A stretch of DNA of 64,000 bases from an uncultured Bacteroidales bacterium (GCA_902779845.1 CACZCZ010000001.1:1-64000), one strand, 5' to 3'. Counted from the first letter of the stretch, positions 42,111 through 52,320 are shown. The notes: generated by a model not told the origin, from the sequence alone. Numbers and translations: made by a program.

Positions 42111-44864
42111 ATGGAAGATAACATCGTGCCGCAGGACGGCATCACACACCACCTCAACAGGATGTACCAGAACTGGTTTCTGGACTATGCCTCGTACGTC
42201 ATCCTGGAGCGTGCCGTGCCGCACATCGGCGACGGCTTCAAGCCTGTGCAGCGCCGCATCCTGCACTCCATGAAGCGCATGGACGACGGCCGCTTCAACA
42301 AGGTCGCGAACATCGTGGGCCACACGATGCAGTTCCACCCCCACGGCGACGCCAGCATCAAGGATGCCCTGGTGCAGCTGGGCCAGAAGGAGCTGCTCAT
42401 CGACTGCCAGGGTAACTGGGGCAACATCCTCACGGGCGACGATGCCGCCGCCGGCCGCTACATCGAGGCGCGCCTGTCGAAGTTCGCCCTCGACGTGGTC
42501 TTCAACCCCAAGACCACCGAGTGGAAGCTCTCCTACGACGGCCGCAACAAGGAGCCCATCGTGCTGCCCGTGAAGTTCCCGCTCTTGCTCGCACAAGGCG
42601 CCGAGGGCATTGCCGTGGGCCTCTCTTCGAAGATCCTGCCCCACAACCTCAATGAGCTGTGCGAGGCCGCCATTGCCTATCTCCACGACGAACCCTTCCA
42701 ACTCTACCCCGACTTCCCCACAGGCGGCAGCATCGACGTCTCGAAATACAACGACGGCCAGCGCGGCGGCGTGGTGCGCGTGCGCGCCAAGATCGAGAAG
42801 CGCGACAGCAAGACCCTCGCCATCACCGAGCTGCCCTTCGGCAAGACCACGGGCTCGCCGCAGAAGCCCAGCCAGTTCATCGACAGCATCCTGAAGGCTG
42901 CAGAGAAGGGGAAAATCAAGGTCCGCAAGGTCGAGGACATGACGGCCGCCGGCGTGGAGATCCTCATCCACCTGCAACCCGGTGCCAGCTCCGACAAGAC
43001 CATCGACGCCCTCTATGCCTGCACCGACTGCGAGGTCAGCATCTCGCCCAACTGCTGTGTCATCGACGAGAACAAACCCTGCTTCCTCACCGTCAGCGAA
43101 GTCCTGAGCCGCTCAGTGGATAACACCAAAGAGCTACTGCGCAAGGAGCTGCTCATCCGTCGCGGCGAGCTGATGGAAGCGTTGCATTTCGCCTCCTTGG
43201 AACGCATCTTCATCGAGGAACGCATCTACAAGGGCAAGCCCTTCGAGAACGCCAACAGTACCGATGAATTGTGCGAATACATCGACGAGCGACTGACACC
43301 CTTCTACCCGCAGTTCGTGCGTGAGGTGACGAAGGACGACATCCTGCGCCTGCTTGAAATCAAGATGCAGCGCATCGCCAAGTTCAACAAGGACAAAGCC
43401 GACGAGGCCATCGCCCGCATGAAGGAGGAGGTGGCTGAGATCGACCGCGACCTGGCCAACATGATCGAGGTGACGGCCAACTGGTTCCGCTTCATTCAGG
43501 ACAAATACGGCAAGGACCACCCGCGCCTCACCGAGATTCGCAGCTTCGACAGTATCGAGGCCTCGAAAGTTGTGGAAGCCAACCAGAAGCTCTATATCAA
43601 CCGCGAGGAAGGCTTCATCGGCACTGGGCTGAAGAAGGATGAGTTCGTGTGCAACTGCTCGGACATCGACGATGTCATCATCTTCTACAAGGACGGCACC
43701 TACAAGGTCATCCGCATTGGCGAGAAGGTCTTCGTGGGCGAGACGGAGCGCTCGAAAGCCGAGAAGCGCAAGTGCCAGATCATCCATGTCGCCATCTTCA
43801 AGAAGAACGACACCCGCACCATCTACAACGCCGTCTATCGCGACGGCCGCGACGGCGCCTTCTACATCAAGCGCTTCAACGTCACCAGCATCACGCGCGA
43901 CCGTGAGTATGACCTCACGCAGGGCAAGCCCGGCAGCCGTGTGGCCTACTTCACCGCCAACCCCAACGGCGAGGCCGAGGTCATCAAGGTCAACCTGAAG
44001 CCGAACCCCAAGCTCAAGCGTGTCTTCTTCGACAAGGACTTCAGCGAAATCATGATTAAGGGCCGCGCCTCGATGGGCAACCTGCTCACGAAGCTCGACG
44101 TGGAGCGCATCGGCCTGAAGAGCCACGGCAGCTCGACGCTCGGCGGCCGCAAGGTGTGGTTCGACCACGATGTGAAGCGCCTCAACTACGACGAGCACGG
44201 GCAGTATCTGGGCGAGTTCCACGCCGACGACCTGATACTCGTCATCCTCGACAACGGCGAGTTCTACACCACCAACTTCGACGTCAACAATCACTACGAG
44301 CAGAACCTGCTGCGCATCGAGAAATTCGACGTGCAGAAGGTGTGGACGGCCGCCCTCTTCGATGCCGAGCAGGGCTACCCCTACCTCAAGCGTTTCCCGC
44401 TGGAGGCCTCGGCGCGCCACCAGAACTTCCTGGGCGAGAACCCCGACAGCCGCCTGCTGCTGCTCACCGACACCGCCTACCCACGGCTCGTAGTCACCTA
44501 CGCCGCCCCCGACGACTTCCGCGAACCCCTGACGATAGATGCCGAAGAGTTCATCGGCCAGAAGAGCTTCAAGGCCAAGGGAAAGCGCATCACCACACTC
44601 AATGTGGAGAAGATAGAGGAAATCGAGAACCCCGATGCGCCCTCTACACCACCCGTCGCCGAGGAAACGGAAACGCCGGAAGAAGAGACCAATGAGGCTA
44701 ATGAGATTGAAGAGACCGACGAGGTCAATGAGACCAATGAGGCCGATGAGCCGGAAGAGTCCTATGAGCCCAACGAGGTCAATGACCCCGAAGACTCCGA
44801 TGAATCCGCCGATTCTCAAAAGCCCCATGGCCCCTCCATACAACTCAACCTGTTTGACGATTAG
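42111..44864 (+). CDS. parC: Type IIA topoisomerase subunit A (topoisomerase IV ParC-like)
   Basis: A 917-residue breakage-reunion subunit. VPHIGDGFKPVQRRIL and HPHGDASI lead to the catalytic Tyr117 in GRYIEARLS. The C-terminal half holds beta-pinwheel blades (IGTGLKKDEFVCNCSDIDDVIIFYKDG onward) and no GyrA box (QRRGGKG) was found, which favours topoisomerase IV over gyrase. Residues from about 835 form an acidic tail of repeated E-T-N-E words, coded by a degenerate AATGAGACC repeat. The extreme C-terminus, IQLNLFDD, resembles a beta-clamp-binding motif. Bacteroidetes have close ParC/GyrA paralogues, so the exact name is not certain. Confidence 0.88.
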   Translation: MEDNIVPQDGITHHLNRMYQNWFLDYASYVILERAVPHIGDGFKPVQRRILHSMKRMDDGRFNKVANIVGHTMQFHPHGDASIKDALVQLGQKELLIDCQGNWGNILTGDDAAAGRYIEARLSKFALDVVFNPKTTEWKLSYDGRNKEPIVLPVKFPLLLAQGAEGIAVGLSSKILPHNLNELCEAAIAYLHDEPFQLYPDFPTGGSIDVSKYNDGQRGGVVRVRAKIEKRDSKTLAITELPFGKTTGSPQKPSQFIDSILKAAEKGKIKVRKVEDMTAAGVEILIHLQPGASSDKTIDALYACTDCEVSISPNCCVIDENKPCFLTVSEVLSRSVDNTKELLRKELLIRRGELMEALHFASLERIFIEERIYKGKPFENANSTDELCEYIDERLTPFYPQFVREVTKDDILRLLEIKMQRIAKFNKDKADEAIARMKEEVAEIDRDLANMIEVTANWFRFIQDKYGKDHPRLTEIRSFDSIEASKVVEANQKLYINREEGFIGTGLKKDEFVCNCSDIDDVIIFYKDGTYKVIRIGEKVFVGETERSKAEKRKCQIIHVAIFKKNDTRTIYNAVYRDGRDGAFYIKRFNVTSITRDREYDLTQGKPGSRVAYFTANPNGEAEVIKVNLKPNPKLKRVFFDKDFSEIMIKGRASMGNLLTKLDVERIGLKSHGSSTLGGRKVWFDHDVKRLNYDEHGQYLGEFHADDLILVILDNGEFYTTNFDVNNHYEQNLLRIEKFDVQKVWTAALFDAEQGYPYLKRFPLEASARHQNFLGENPDSRLLLLTDTAYPRLVVTYAAPDDFREPLTIDAEEFIGQKSFKAKGKRITTLNVEKIEEIENPDAPSTPPVAEETETPEEETNEANEIEETDEVNETNEADEPEESYEPNEVNDPEDSDESADSQKPHGPSIQLNLFDD

Positions 44865-44866
44865 CC

Positions 44867-45703
44867 ATGAGCCGCGCCGTTGTATTTTATATTTTCTTTT
44901 TTATATTTCTTCTGGCGGCCTCAGCCCAGGACGGGCGCAACAGCACACACGCCACCGTCCTCGGCATCGGCGCCGTGAACCAGTTGGACACCTATTTGTC
45001 GCCCCTGAACTACAGTGGCCCCCAGCTGCAGTTCCTGCATGAGACCCTGCGCTACACCGACTGGGCCAAAGGACACATCACAATGCAGACCCTTTGGCAG
45101 GCCAACGTGTCCTACACCAAGAGCAGGGCAGCCCGCGGGCGCAACTACGGCGGCGATGTCAGCTACACCATCGGCTGGCACTACAACTGGCAAAAGACCT
45201 TCTCCACGCGCTCCAAGTTGCGCTTTCTGGTGGGACCTCAGCTCAACGCCAACGCCGGTGTGCTCTACAACACCCGCAACAGCAACAACCCCGCCCAGGC
45301 ACTCGCCACCACCCACTTGGCCGCCTCGGGTGCCGTCATCTGGGATGTGCAGCTGGGCAGGCAGCCCCTCATAGCCCGCTACCAGCTGGACCTGCCCCTG
45401 ATAGGACTTAAATTCAGCCCCAACTACGGCCAAAGCTACTACGAGATCTTCGAGCTGGGACACTACGACCACAACATCGGCCTCACCCATCCCTTCAACG
45501 CCTTCAGCAGCCGCCACCTCGTCACCCTCGACATCCCCTTCCGCCATACCACCCTGCGCGTGGGCTACCTCTGCGACATCCGCCAGAGCCACGTCAACGA
45601 GCTGAAATACCACAGCTACTCCCACGCCTTCCTCCTCGGCGTTGTCCGCCATCTCACCATCCAAAAACCCCGTCGCCGCACCCCCTCCGGCTTCGTCCTC
45701 TGA
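44867..45703 (+). CDS. DUF3316-like outer membrane protein
   Basis: A 278-residue exported protein starting two bases after the topoisomerase stop. The signal (MSRAVVFYIFFFIFLLAASAQ) is coded partly by an AT-rich TTTTATATTTTC repeat. Then GIGAVNQLDTYLSPLNYSGPQLQFLHETLRYTDW, a pattern I associate with DUF3316 of Bacteroidales, and alternating strands to the end, consistent with a beta-barrel (LRFLVGPQLNANAGVLY, ALLGVV-like end). Function unknown. Confidence 0.7.
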   Translation: MSRAVVFYIFFFIFLLAASAQDGRNSTHATVLGIGAVNQLDTYLSPLNYSGPQLQFLHETLRYTDWAKGHITMQTLWQANVSYTKSRAARGRNYGGDVSYTIGWHYNWQKTFSTRSKLRFLVGPQLNANAGVLYNTRNSNNPAQALATTHLAASGAVIWDVQLGRQPLIARYQLDLPLIGLKFSPNYGQSYYEIFELGHYDHNIGLTHPFNAFSSRHLVTLDIPFRHTTLRVGYLCDIRQSHVNELKYHSYSHAFLLGVVRHLTIQKPRRRTPSGFVL

Positions 45704-45801
45704 CGCTTTTCCACGCCCTTTTTCTTTGATTGTCGGAATAAGCACCTATTTCATAGGCTGTTAGCAATCGTAACCCTTCTTGTATTTTTCCACACCATTC
45801 T

Positions 45802-45834
45802 TTTGGTAGGATGTCAAAAAAGGTCGTATCTTTG
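45802..45834 (+). promoter_or_regulatory. Promoter of the TPR regulator operon
   Basis: TTTG at 45802-45805, TATCTTTG at 45827-45834, spacing 21. It overlaps the first codons of the longer open frame (45811), which places the true start at ATG 45862. Confidence 0.65.
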
Positions 45835-45861
45835 CAGCACCAAAAAACATTAACAGGTGCT

Positions 45862-47259
45862 ATGACAATCCCAACAGGTTTTCGCAGGTTCTGTATGGCG
45901 GCGTGGATGACATGTCTTCTGACGGCTTGCACCACCCATCCATCTCCGACGACATCTGCCTCGACACTGGCTGAGGCAGAGGCGATGCACACATCGAGGC
46001 CCGATCGTGTGAAGGCCTATGAAGACCTGTTGCGCGCTGCTGTCCGCCAGGCGGAAGCGGAACACGACGGTCTCACCTGCGCCCGTGCCTACCTGCTGCT
46101 GTCTGCCCAATTGCAGTGGACAGACGAGGACGAGGCCATTGCGCTGGCAACAAAAGCACAGCAGGCCCTGCAACGGGTTCACATCGCACTCTTGTCCCCA
46201 CAGAAGAGAGAGACGATGAAGGCCCTGCAACTCGACTTGATGTTGACAATGGCCGGTCTCTACGAGCAGAAAGGGGAAATATCGCGCGCACGTTCCTTAT
46301 ATCAACAATGCCGGAGGCACGACACATGCCGTAATGTGGCGCTGGGTCATCTGGCCAACCTTTGTCTCTCGGAGAACAATGCCATCGGTGCCTTGCAACT
46401 GGCGCGCCTGATGACACTCTCCGACGACCACAGCGCCGACATCGAAGCCCGCTTCATTCTGGCCAATTGCTACTTGCAGTGCGATTCCCTGCTACAGGCT
46501 CGACAGATCTACACCCACCTGGCCTCGCTGCCGAACCACAAGACGCGCTATGTGGCACAGCGCCACCTGACGGAGATTGCCATCCGACTGCGTGAACTCA
46601 CCACCCTTCCTGCCCTGCTGGACTCCACGTTCTCGAGCGCCGAGTCGGTCTTCTTCGAGGCACTGCAGCAAAAGGACGTCTATTTCCACGCCACGCTGGA
46701 ACAGGAACGTCGGGCAGAACATCTTGCCTATCGCCAGCGCCTGATGCTATGGGGCTTGTGTGGTGTAACAGTGCTCACCGTCATCGTCGTCCTCTTCCTG
46801 ATAGCACTGACACGCCATCGTCGCCAGATTCAGGCACAGCGCCTAAAGGCAGAACAGCGCGAACGTGAACTCGCCGAGGAACGTGTGGTACAACAGGAGC
46901 AGAAGATTCTGCTGCTGCAACATCTGATTCTGGACAAGAGCGAAGTGCTGCAGCGCCTGCGTGCCGAAGGCGACAGCAAGAAACAACTTAGCCAGAAGGA
47001 ATGGCAGGAAGTGGAGCAAATGCTGGATGGCGTCACCGACGGCTTTGTCAGGCGCCTGCGCACCAGCCATCCGGAATTCAGCGAGGAGGACATCCAACTG
47101 TGTATGTTGACACGCATGAACCTCTCCAACCAGGTCATCTCCAGCATCTATCTCATCACGGTCTCTGCGGTGAAGCACCGCAAGCTGAAACTGAAAAAGG
47201 AGGGCTTCGGGGAGTACGACGCGGCGCGCCCCCTGGACACAGTGCTCTTAGAAATCTGA
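45862..47259 (+). CDS. TPR lipoprotein-type regulator with C-terminal HTH-like region
   Basis: A 465-residue protein. An N-terminal lipoprotein-type signal (TCLLTAC, Cys23), TPR-like helices (about 40-270), a membrane segment (about 293-315), a Q/E/R-rich coiled coil (about 318-380) and a C-terminal region IQLCMLTRMNLSNQVISSIYLITVSAVKHRKLKLKKEGFG, which looks like a LuxR-like HTH. Proteins of this build are common in Bacteroidales and probably sense the periplasm and bind DNA or a partner in the cytoplasm; this is inference. It begins a run with the next two genes, spaced 2 and 9 bases. Confidence 0.78.
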   Translation: MTIPTGFRRFCMAAWMTCLLTACTTHPSPTTSASTLAEAEAMHTSRPDRVKAYEDLLRAAVRQAEAEHDGLTCARAYLLLSAQLQWTDEDEAIALATKAQQALQRVHIALLSPQKRETMKALQLDLMLTMAGLYEQKGEISRARSLYQQCRRHDTCRNVALGHLANLCLSENNAIGALQLARLMTLSDDHSADIEARFILANCYLQCDSLLQARQIYTHLASLPNHKTRYVAQRHLTEIAIRLRELTTLPALLDSTFSSAESVFFEALQQKDVYFHATLEQERRAEHLAYRQRLMLWGLCGVTVLTVIVVLFLIALTRHRRQIQAQRLKAEQRERELAEERVVQQEQKILLLQHLILDKSEVLQRLRAEGDSKKQLSQKEWQEVEQMLDGVTDGFVRRLRTSHPEFSEEDIQLCMLTRMNLSNQVISSIYLITVSAVKHRKLKLKKEGFGEYDAARPLDTVLLEI

Positions 47260-47261
47260 CG

Positions 47262-48050
47262 ATGAAGCTATTAGGAATCATATTGATGCAGGCGATTACA
47301 ATGTTCCAGCCTAAGGCCATCCTCCAAACGAGTGATGGCGACAGCATCGTGTCCGTGGAGATGAGCCACCATGAGACACGCATCTGCGTGCATCACCATG
47401 ATTCGCTGACCCTTCCGCTGAGCACTTACCTCTCTGATGAGGCAGACCGGCACTATGCCCTGCGACACATCGAAGAGAGCACTCCGGACAGAGTATACGT
47501 GTTTGACCCTATCCCCACGACGACACGCATTTTCGACATAATCGTTGACCATCGCCACCGCTGGATGGGTGTCCACAGCGCCATCCGTGCCATCCGCTTC
47601 CCCGCCGTTCGCCTCAGATACGATGAATCAGCCATTATCCCCGATTCCATCGACAGAATCGTGCACGACATCAGCTTGGAGGACTTGCTGGACGACGATG
47701 TGTGGTACCACGCTATGAAAGCCTGCCTCCCGCTGTATCGCGACTATGTGTCGTGGAAATGGAAGCTCCCGCCCAACGCCATCTTCCTGCTACGACGCCT
47801 GCAGGAGAGAGCGCCCCAAACATCATCAGCCACGCGACACAGCGAAGTGCAGAGTCCGCAACAGACATCTGTCATATCCCCCTTTACTGAACCCCAACGC
47901 CCACGGCGTAAGAACTTCTTCCAGAGGCTCTTCAGCCGTTCCAAACGCAAAAAGGAGCAGACTCCGTCCGCTACCTCCCAACAAAAACCCCGTCCCCTCT
48001 CCCGCTTCGAGCAGAAGATGCTGCAGGAGTCCCGAACGAGAGGCAACTAA
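47262..48050 (+). CDS. Protein of unknown function in the TPR-MG2 operon
   Basis: A 262-residue protein starting two bases after the TPR regulator gene. A short hydrophobic start (MKLLGIILMQAITMF) may be a signal or anchor. The middle has ILQTSDGDSIVSVEM and FDIIVDHRHRWMG without a family I recognise. The last 70 residues are rich in K, R, S, P and Q (RKNFFQRLFSRSKRKKEQ). It ends nine bases before the 1412-residue gene. Position suggests it works with its two neighbours. Confidence 0.65.
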   Translation: MKLLGIILMQAITMFQPKAILQTSDGDSIVSVEMSHHETRICVHHHDSLTLPLSTYLSDEADRHYALRHIEESTPDRVYVFDPIPTTTRIFDIIVDHRHRWMGVHSAIRAIRFPAVRLRYDESAIIPDSIDRIVHDISLEDLLDDDVWYHAMKACLPLYRDYVSWKWKLPPNAIFLLRRLQERAPQTSSATRHSEVQSPQQTSVISPFTEPQRPRRKNFFQRLFSRSKRKKEQTPSATSQQKPRPLSRFEQKMLQESRTRGN

Positions 48051-48059
48051 AATGCTATT

Positions 48060-51000
48060 ATGATGAAACACGCAGTCCTTACCTTTTTTCTGCTCATGCC
48101 GCTATGGGCATGGGCGCAGATGACCATCACCACGCGCGTGGTGGATGCCGAGAGTGGTGAGCCCCTACCGCTGGTGGGGGTATATGTCAGCGAGGAGAAC
48201 AACACACTGACGAACTTCGACGGCGAGTTCACGCTCACGGCGGAACCTGATGACAGAGTGCGCTTCACCTATGTGGGCCACGAGACGCTGACGCTGCGCG
48301 CCGCCGATATTCCCAAGACGTTGAAGATGAAAATATTGGATGCCACACTACAGGAGGTGACGGTGAAGGCCGTAGAGGGCACACTGCTGCAGGTGGGGCG
48401 CAAGATGGAGAAACGCTACAAACGCAAGGATGGTAAGACAGCTCAGTATTTCTACCGCCAGACATCGGTCTTAGGACTGAAGCAGGACATCGTGGAGGCT
48501 TTCGTAGAGGCCCACTCAGCCGTCAACCTGCGCCAACTGGAGTTCCTCACAGGACGCCATGGCGCACTGAGCCGCAAGCAATGGCAGAACAGCACGGTGA
48601 ACGAGATGAACCTGCACCACCTGCTGGAGCTGGGCCCGATGGTCAAAGAGGCCTCCTTCTGGAAGCATCTCATCACGCCACTGGAGCCCAGCGGCGGCAT
48701 CGGTTACCTGCAGCGCCACTATGACATCACGATGGAGGGACTCAGCGACGGCAGCCGCCAGCTCTACCGCTTCATCCTGAACCGCAGGGAGGAGGAAGGC
48801 CCGCAGGATGCTGAGCCAAGACCCATGATGACGGGCACCCTTTACATCGACAGTGCCACGTTAGAGCCGCTGACCTTCGAGGGGAAAATCGACCACATGA
48901 AACTCGTCATCGGCCAAGGAGAGCTCCGCAGTCCGACGTCATTCCCCGTGACGCTGGAGTTCCGCATTGACTACCGCAACGACCACAAATACCCCGAGGT
49001 GGCAAACCTGTCCATGCAGGCCAAATGGGGCAATCTCATGACACGCACCATGCTGTTCAATGTCGAGAGCCAGAAGCGCCTGCGCGTGAATAAGAATAAG
49101 AAAAAAGTACGCGAGAACATGCTCTCCACCATCGCCGAGACAGGTTACAACAAGACGTTCTGGGCCAACAACGAAGTCATCAAGCGGACTGCCGAGGAGC
49201 AGGCCATTGCCCAAGGCAGCGTGGATCTCATGCAAGCACGCATCGACAGCGTCGCCAACTACCAGGCTTCGCTGCCGCCGCTGGAACGCCTCAGCGACCG
49301 CCTGGAGCGCTTCGGGCAGGCCATCCCGCAGGAAAAGGTGTTCGTGCACATGGACAACACAGCCTATTTCCTCGGCGACACCATCTGGTTTGCGGCCTAC
49401 CTGCGCAAGACCAACACCGACACACCCAGCTCCATGAGCCGCGTGCTCTATGCCGAGCTGTGGAACCACGACGGCTATCTGGTGGAACGCAAACTCGTGG
49501 AGATGAAGGGCGGCAGGGGACACGGCTTCTTCGCGCTGCCCGACACGCTCTACTCCGGCTACTTCGAGCTGCGCGCCTACACACGCTGGCAACTGAACTG
49601 GGGACAGACCGAGCACTTCCATGCCTGGTACACAGAGTACTATTTCTACAACAAGGCGATGGCCAAGGACTACTTCCGCGACTACGAGAAGCTCTACTCG
49701 CGCGTCTTCCCCGTCTATGACAAACCCAAGCAGCCGGGTGACTTCTACAAGGATATGACGCTGCGGCCGCTGCGCCGCTACTTCAAGAGCGCACCGAAGC
49801 CCGCCGAGCTGCGACTCTCGCTGTTCCCCGAGGGGGGCAATCTGGTGGCAGGCGTGCCCTGCCGCGTAGCCTTCGAGGCGGCCACCAGCGAGGGAGAAGT
49901 GAGAGAAGGCACTCTGCGTCTTCTCTTGAAAACAAACGATAATCCGGGCCACGGAAAAACGCGGAAAAAGACAAAAGGCAAAAAACCACAAGAAAAATAC
50001 TACGAACTCCTCAGCGTGAGGACAGAGAACCGAGGGCGCGGCACCTTCACCTTCACCCCGAAGGAGGGCACGAAGTACGAGGCAGTGTTCACGCCCGACG
50101 AACAGCCCGCAGACGCCAAACGACCCATGACCGTGAGTCAGGACATCAAGAACATCAAGGCCGAGGGCGTCAGCCTGCAGGCGCATTATGAAAGCGCCAC
50201 AGCATCCTGGCGCCTCGACATCGCTGCCGCAGGCAAGGCTGCGCGGCAGCCGCTGGGCGTCACGGTGATGAACGAGGGGAAGCTCGTACACTATGAGGAA
50301 ATAAGACCCACCCCCGATGGTGATGGAGGGGAGAGCTGGCGCGTTGTTCTCGAAAGAAGTGAGGGCCTTCCCGCGGGAGTCAATCAGGTCACCGTCTTCG
50401 ACAGCATCGGGCATATCTACGCCGACCGCCTCTTCTTCGTCACACGGCCCGAACTCACACAGCCCACGCTGCAATACACGGGCCTCAAGGAGCAGTATGC
50501 GCCGTTCGAGGCGATAGACATCGACATCACATCGGCACATCTCATGCCCGACCAGACCATCTCGCTCTCCGTGCGCGATGCCGTCCACACCGACAACACC
50601 TTCGACAGCAGTAACATCCTCACCGAGATGCTGCTCTCCAGCGAGATTAAGGGCTTTGTACCACAGCCCGACTACTTCTTCGAGAAAGACGACGAGGAGC
50701 ACCGACGTGCCCTGGATCTGCTGATGCTGACGCAGGGCTGGCGACGCTTCAACTGGCAGGAGATGGCGGTGAAAGGCATGTGGGAACTCACACACCCCGC
50801 TGAGCACACTCAGATTGTCACAGGCACCGTGAATCGCTTCTGGGTTCAGGAGAATCTCTACGACCAAGTGCTGGCCGACCACGAACGCTTCATGACCGAG
50901 TGGACACCCTCACTGAGCGAGCAACAGAACATCCCGCTTGTTGATGCCGACGGACGTCCGACACCGTTCAAACCCCTCTCCGGAGGCGCTTTTCTGAATG

Positions 51001-52298
51001 GCATTGGAAACCGCAATATGGGCTGGAATCTGGAACCGCTGTACGAACGGCGCCAGAACATCGGCGCCATCGGCGACACCTGGCACGGCATCTTCTCCGA
51101 GCAAGGACACAGCTGGAACAACACCGACTACAACAACATGACCTTCAAGACCAGCAATTGGTACCGCCAGGAGCAGAAGAAACAGATGAAGCTGGCCGCA
51201 CGGCGCTATGTGGAGACCGGCACCGTGAAGAAAGAAGTGCGCGTACACGCCGAGTTCGTAGATCCCTTCAACCTGAAAAACAACCTCATCGGCGAGACAG
51301 AGACCACGCAGGGCCGCTTCCAGATCGACCTGCCCCGTTTCGAGGGCAGCTGCCTGTTCTACCTCGGTGCCAGCGACACCACCCAATGGAAGAAAAAATG
51401 GGACGGCCTACGACGCCGTAAGCCCCACACATGGATACAGTTGGACAACTACGACGAGTATGACGCGATGGCCGGGCGGCTGCCAGACTACCCCGAGTAC
51501 TACGTACGTCTGAACTACCCTTACCCCCGCTGGGTGAAGCCCTACACCTACTATCAGGTACACAACGCACCCCTGCGCGACACCACCTATCTGTCGCCAC
51601 GCCTGCTGACAGACGGCACCCACCTGCTGGATCAGGTCACCGTACGCGCCCGTCACGGCGGCCTCAGACGCATCGATTTCTCCAAGCCGGCCTATGTCAT
51701 CGATGCCTATGAAGCGTTGAATCTGGCCATGGATGCCGGACTGGCAAGCTATTCCATCTACTCAGAATGCATAGCCCTCAAGGTCTGTCAAACCCTCATC
51801 TCGGATATGGGAATGTACCGCAATTGGGATTTCAGAACCTATCAGGACAAGTGGGGAGCAGGCTACTGGTGGGGGCCGCTGGATCAAAAGCGGTGGGGCC
51901 TGCTCACATACATCGACAAATTCTACATCTACACAGACTACTCACCACGCCGCGAAGGCGACGAGCGCTATGATCAAGACAACCAACCCATGGTGTGCGT
52001 GAATTTTCAAGGCTTCCCCGACAAAGCCCAACGTGTTATCTATCGCGACCGCCGCTACATCCTCGACGGCTTTGCCTATCAGGAAGACTTCTACCACCCC
52101 GACTATAAGCGCAACCCGCCCACCGAGGGGCAGAAAGACTATCGACGCACCCTCTACTGGAATCCCGACCTGCAACTGGATGCCAGTGGCCACGCCCGCA
52201 TCTCCTTCTTCAACAACAGCCAGCAGACCCAAATCTGCGTGGAAGCCAATGGCCAAGCCACCGACGGCTCCCTCCTCTACGGCGGCACCCGTCCATAG
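48060..52298 (+). CDS. 1412-residue exported protein with carboxypeptidase-regulatory and MG2-like parts
   Basis: A signal peptide (MMKHAVLTFFLLMPLWAWAQ) precedes a carboxypeptidase-regulatory-like beta domain (about 22-105: TTRVVDAESGEPLPLVGVYV ... LQEVTVKAVEG). A long middle part is followed by an alpha-2-macroglobulin MG2-like stretch near 425-540 (PQEKVFVHMDNTAYFLGDTIWFAAYL). The end has LDQVTVRARHGG, as in TonB-plug-like proteins, and a beta-rich last 200 residues. No full TonB barrel is obvious. Likely outer membrane or periplasmic. Residues of about 748-760 (RPTPDGDGGES) are coded by a palindromic-repeat-like element. Last gene of the operon, closed by the terminator at 52321. Confidence 0.75.
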   Translation: MMKHAVLTFFLLMPLWAWAQMTITTRVVDAESGEPLPLVGVYVSEENNTLTNFDGEFTLTAEPDDRVRFTYVGHETLTLRAADIPKTLKMKILDATLQEVTVKAVEGTLLQVGRKMEKRYKRKDGKTAQYFYRQTSVLGLKQDIVEAFVEAHSAVNLRQLEFLTGRHGALSRKQWQNSTVNEMNLHHLLELGPMVKEASFWKHLITPLEPSGGIGYLQRHYDITMEGLSDGSRQLYRFILNRREEEGPQDAEPRPMMTGTLYIDSATLEPLTFEGKIDHMKLVIGQGELRSPTSFPVTLEFRIDYRNDHKYPEVANLSMQAKWGNLMTRTMLFNVESQKRLRVNKNKKKVRENMLSTIAETGYNKTFWANNEVIKRTAEEQAIAQGSVDLMQARIDSVANYQASLPPLERLSDRLERFGQAIPQEKVFVHMDNTAYFLGDTIWFAAYLRKTNTDTPSSMSRVLYAELWNHDGYLVERKLVEMKGGRGHGFFALPDTLYSGYFELRAYTRWQLNWGQTEHFHAWYTEYYFYNKAMAKDYFRDYEKLYSRVFPVYDKPKQPGDFYKDMTLRPLRRYFKSAPKPAELRLSLFPEGGNLVAGVPCRVAFEAATSEGEVREGTLRLLLKTNDNPGHGKTRKKTKGKKPQEKYYELLSVRTENRGRGTFTFTPKEGTKYEAVFTPDEQPADAKRPMTVSQDIKNIKAEGVSLQAHYESATASWRLDIAAAGKAARQPLGVTVMNEGKLVHYEEIRPTPDGDGGESWRVVLERSEGLPAGVNQVTVFDSIGHIYADRLFFVTRPELTQPTLQYTGLKEQYAPFEAIDIDITSAHLMPDQTISLSVRDAVHTDNTFDSSNILTEMLLSSEIKGFVPQPDYFFEKDDEEHRRALDLLMLTQGWRRFNWQEMAVKGMWELTHPAEHTQIVTGTVNRFWVQENLYDQVLADHERFMTEWTPSLSEQQNIPLVDADGRPTPFKPLSGGAFLNGIGNRNMGWNLEPLYERRQNIGAIGDTWHGIFSEQGHSWNNTDYNNMTFKTSNWYRQEQKKQMKLAARRYVETGTVKKEVRVHAEFVDPFNLKNNLIGETETTQGRFQIDLPRFEGSCLFYLGASDTTQWKKKWDGLRRRKPHTWIQLDNYDEYDAMAGRLPDYPEYYVRLNYPYPRWVKPYTYYQVHNAPLRDTTYLSPRLLTDGTHLLDQVTVRARHGGLRRIDFSKPAYVIDAYEALNLAMDAGLASYSIYSECIALKVCQTLISDMGMYRNWDFRTYQDKWGAGYWWGPLDQKRWGLLTYIDKFYIYTDYSPRREGDERYDQDNQPMVCVNFQGFPDKAQRVIYRDRRYILDGFAYQEDFYHPDYKRNPPTEGQKDYRRTLYWNPDLQLDASGHARISFFNNSQQTQICVEANGQATDGSLLYGGTRP
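50304..50336 (+). repeat. C-rich palindromic repeat-like element inside the MG2-like gene
   Basis: GACCCACCCCCGATGGTGAT, then GGAGGGGAGAGC. It shares the outer parts of the family but the stem is degenerate. Read as RPTPDGDGGES. Confidence 0.5.
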
Positions 52299-52320
52299 CT
52301 ATCCAACTTAAAAACAAAGC

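Noticed and set aside
43134..44843. 569-codon minus-strand frame opposite the topoisomerase gene
   Set aside because: Same reason; the sense strand carries intact catalytic motifs.
48939..50882. 647-codon minus-strand frame opposite the MG2-like gene
   Set aside because: No motifs, and the sense frame has signal peptide and domains.
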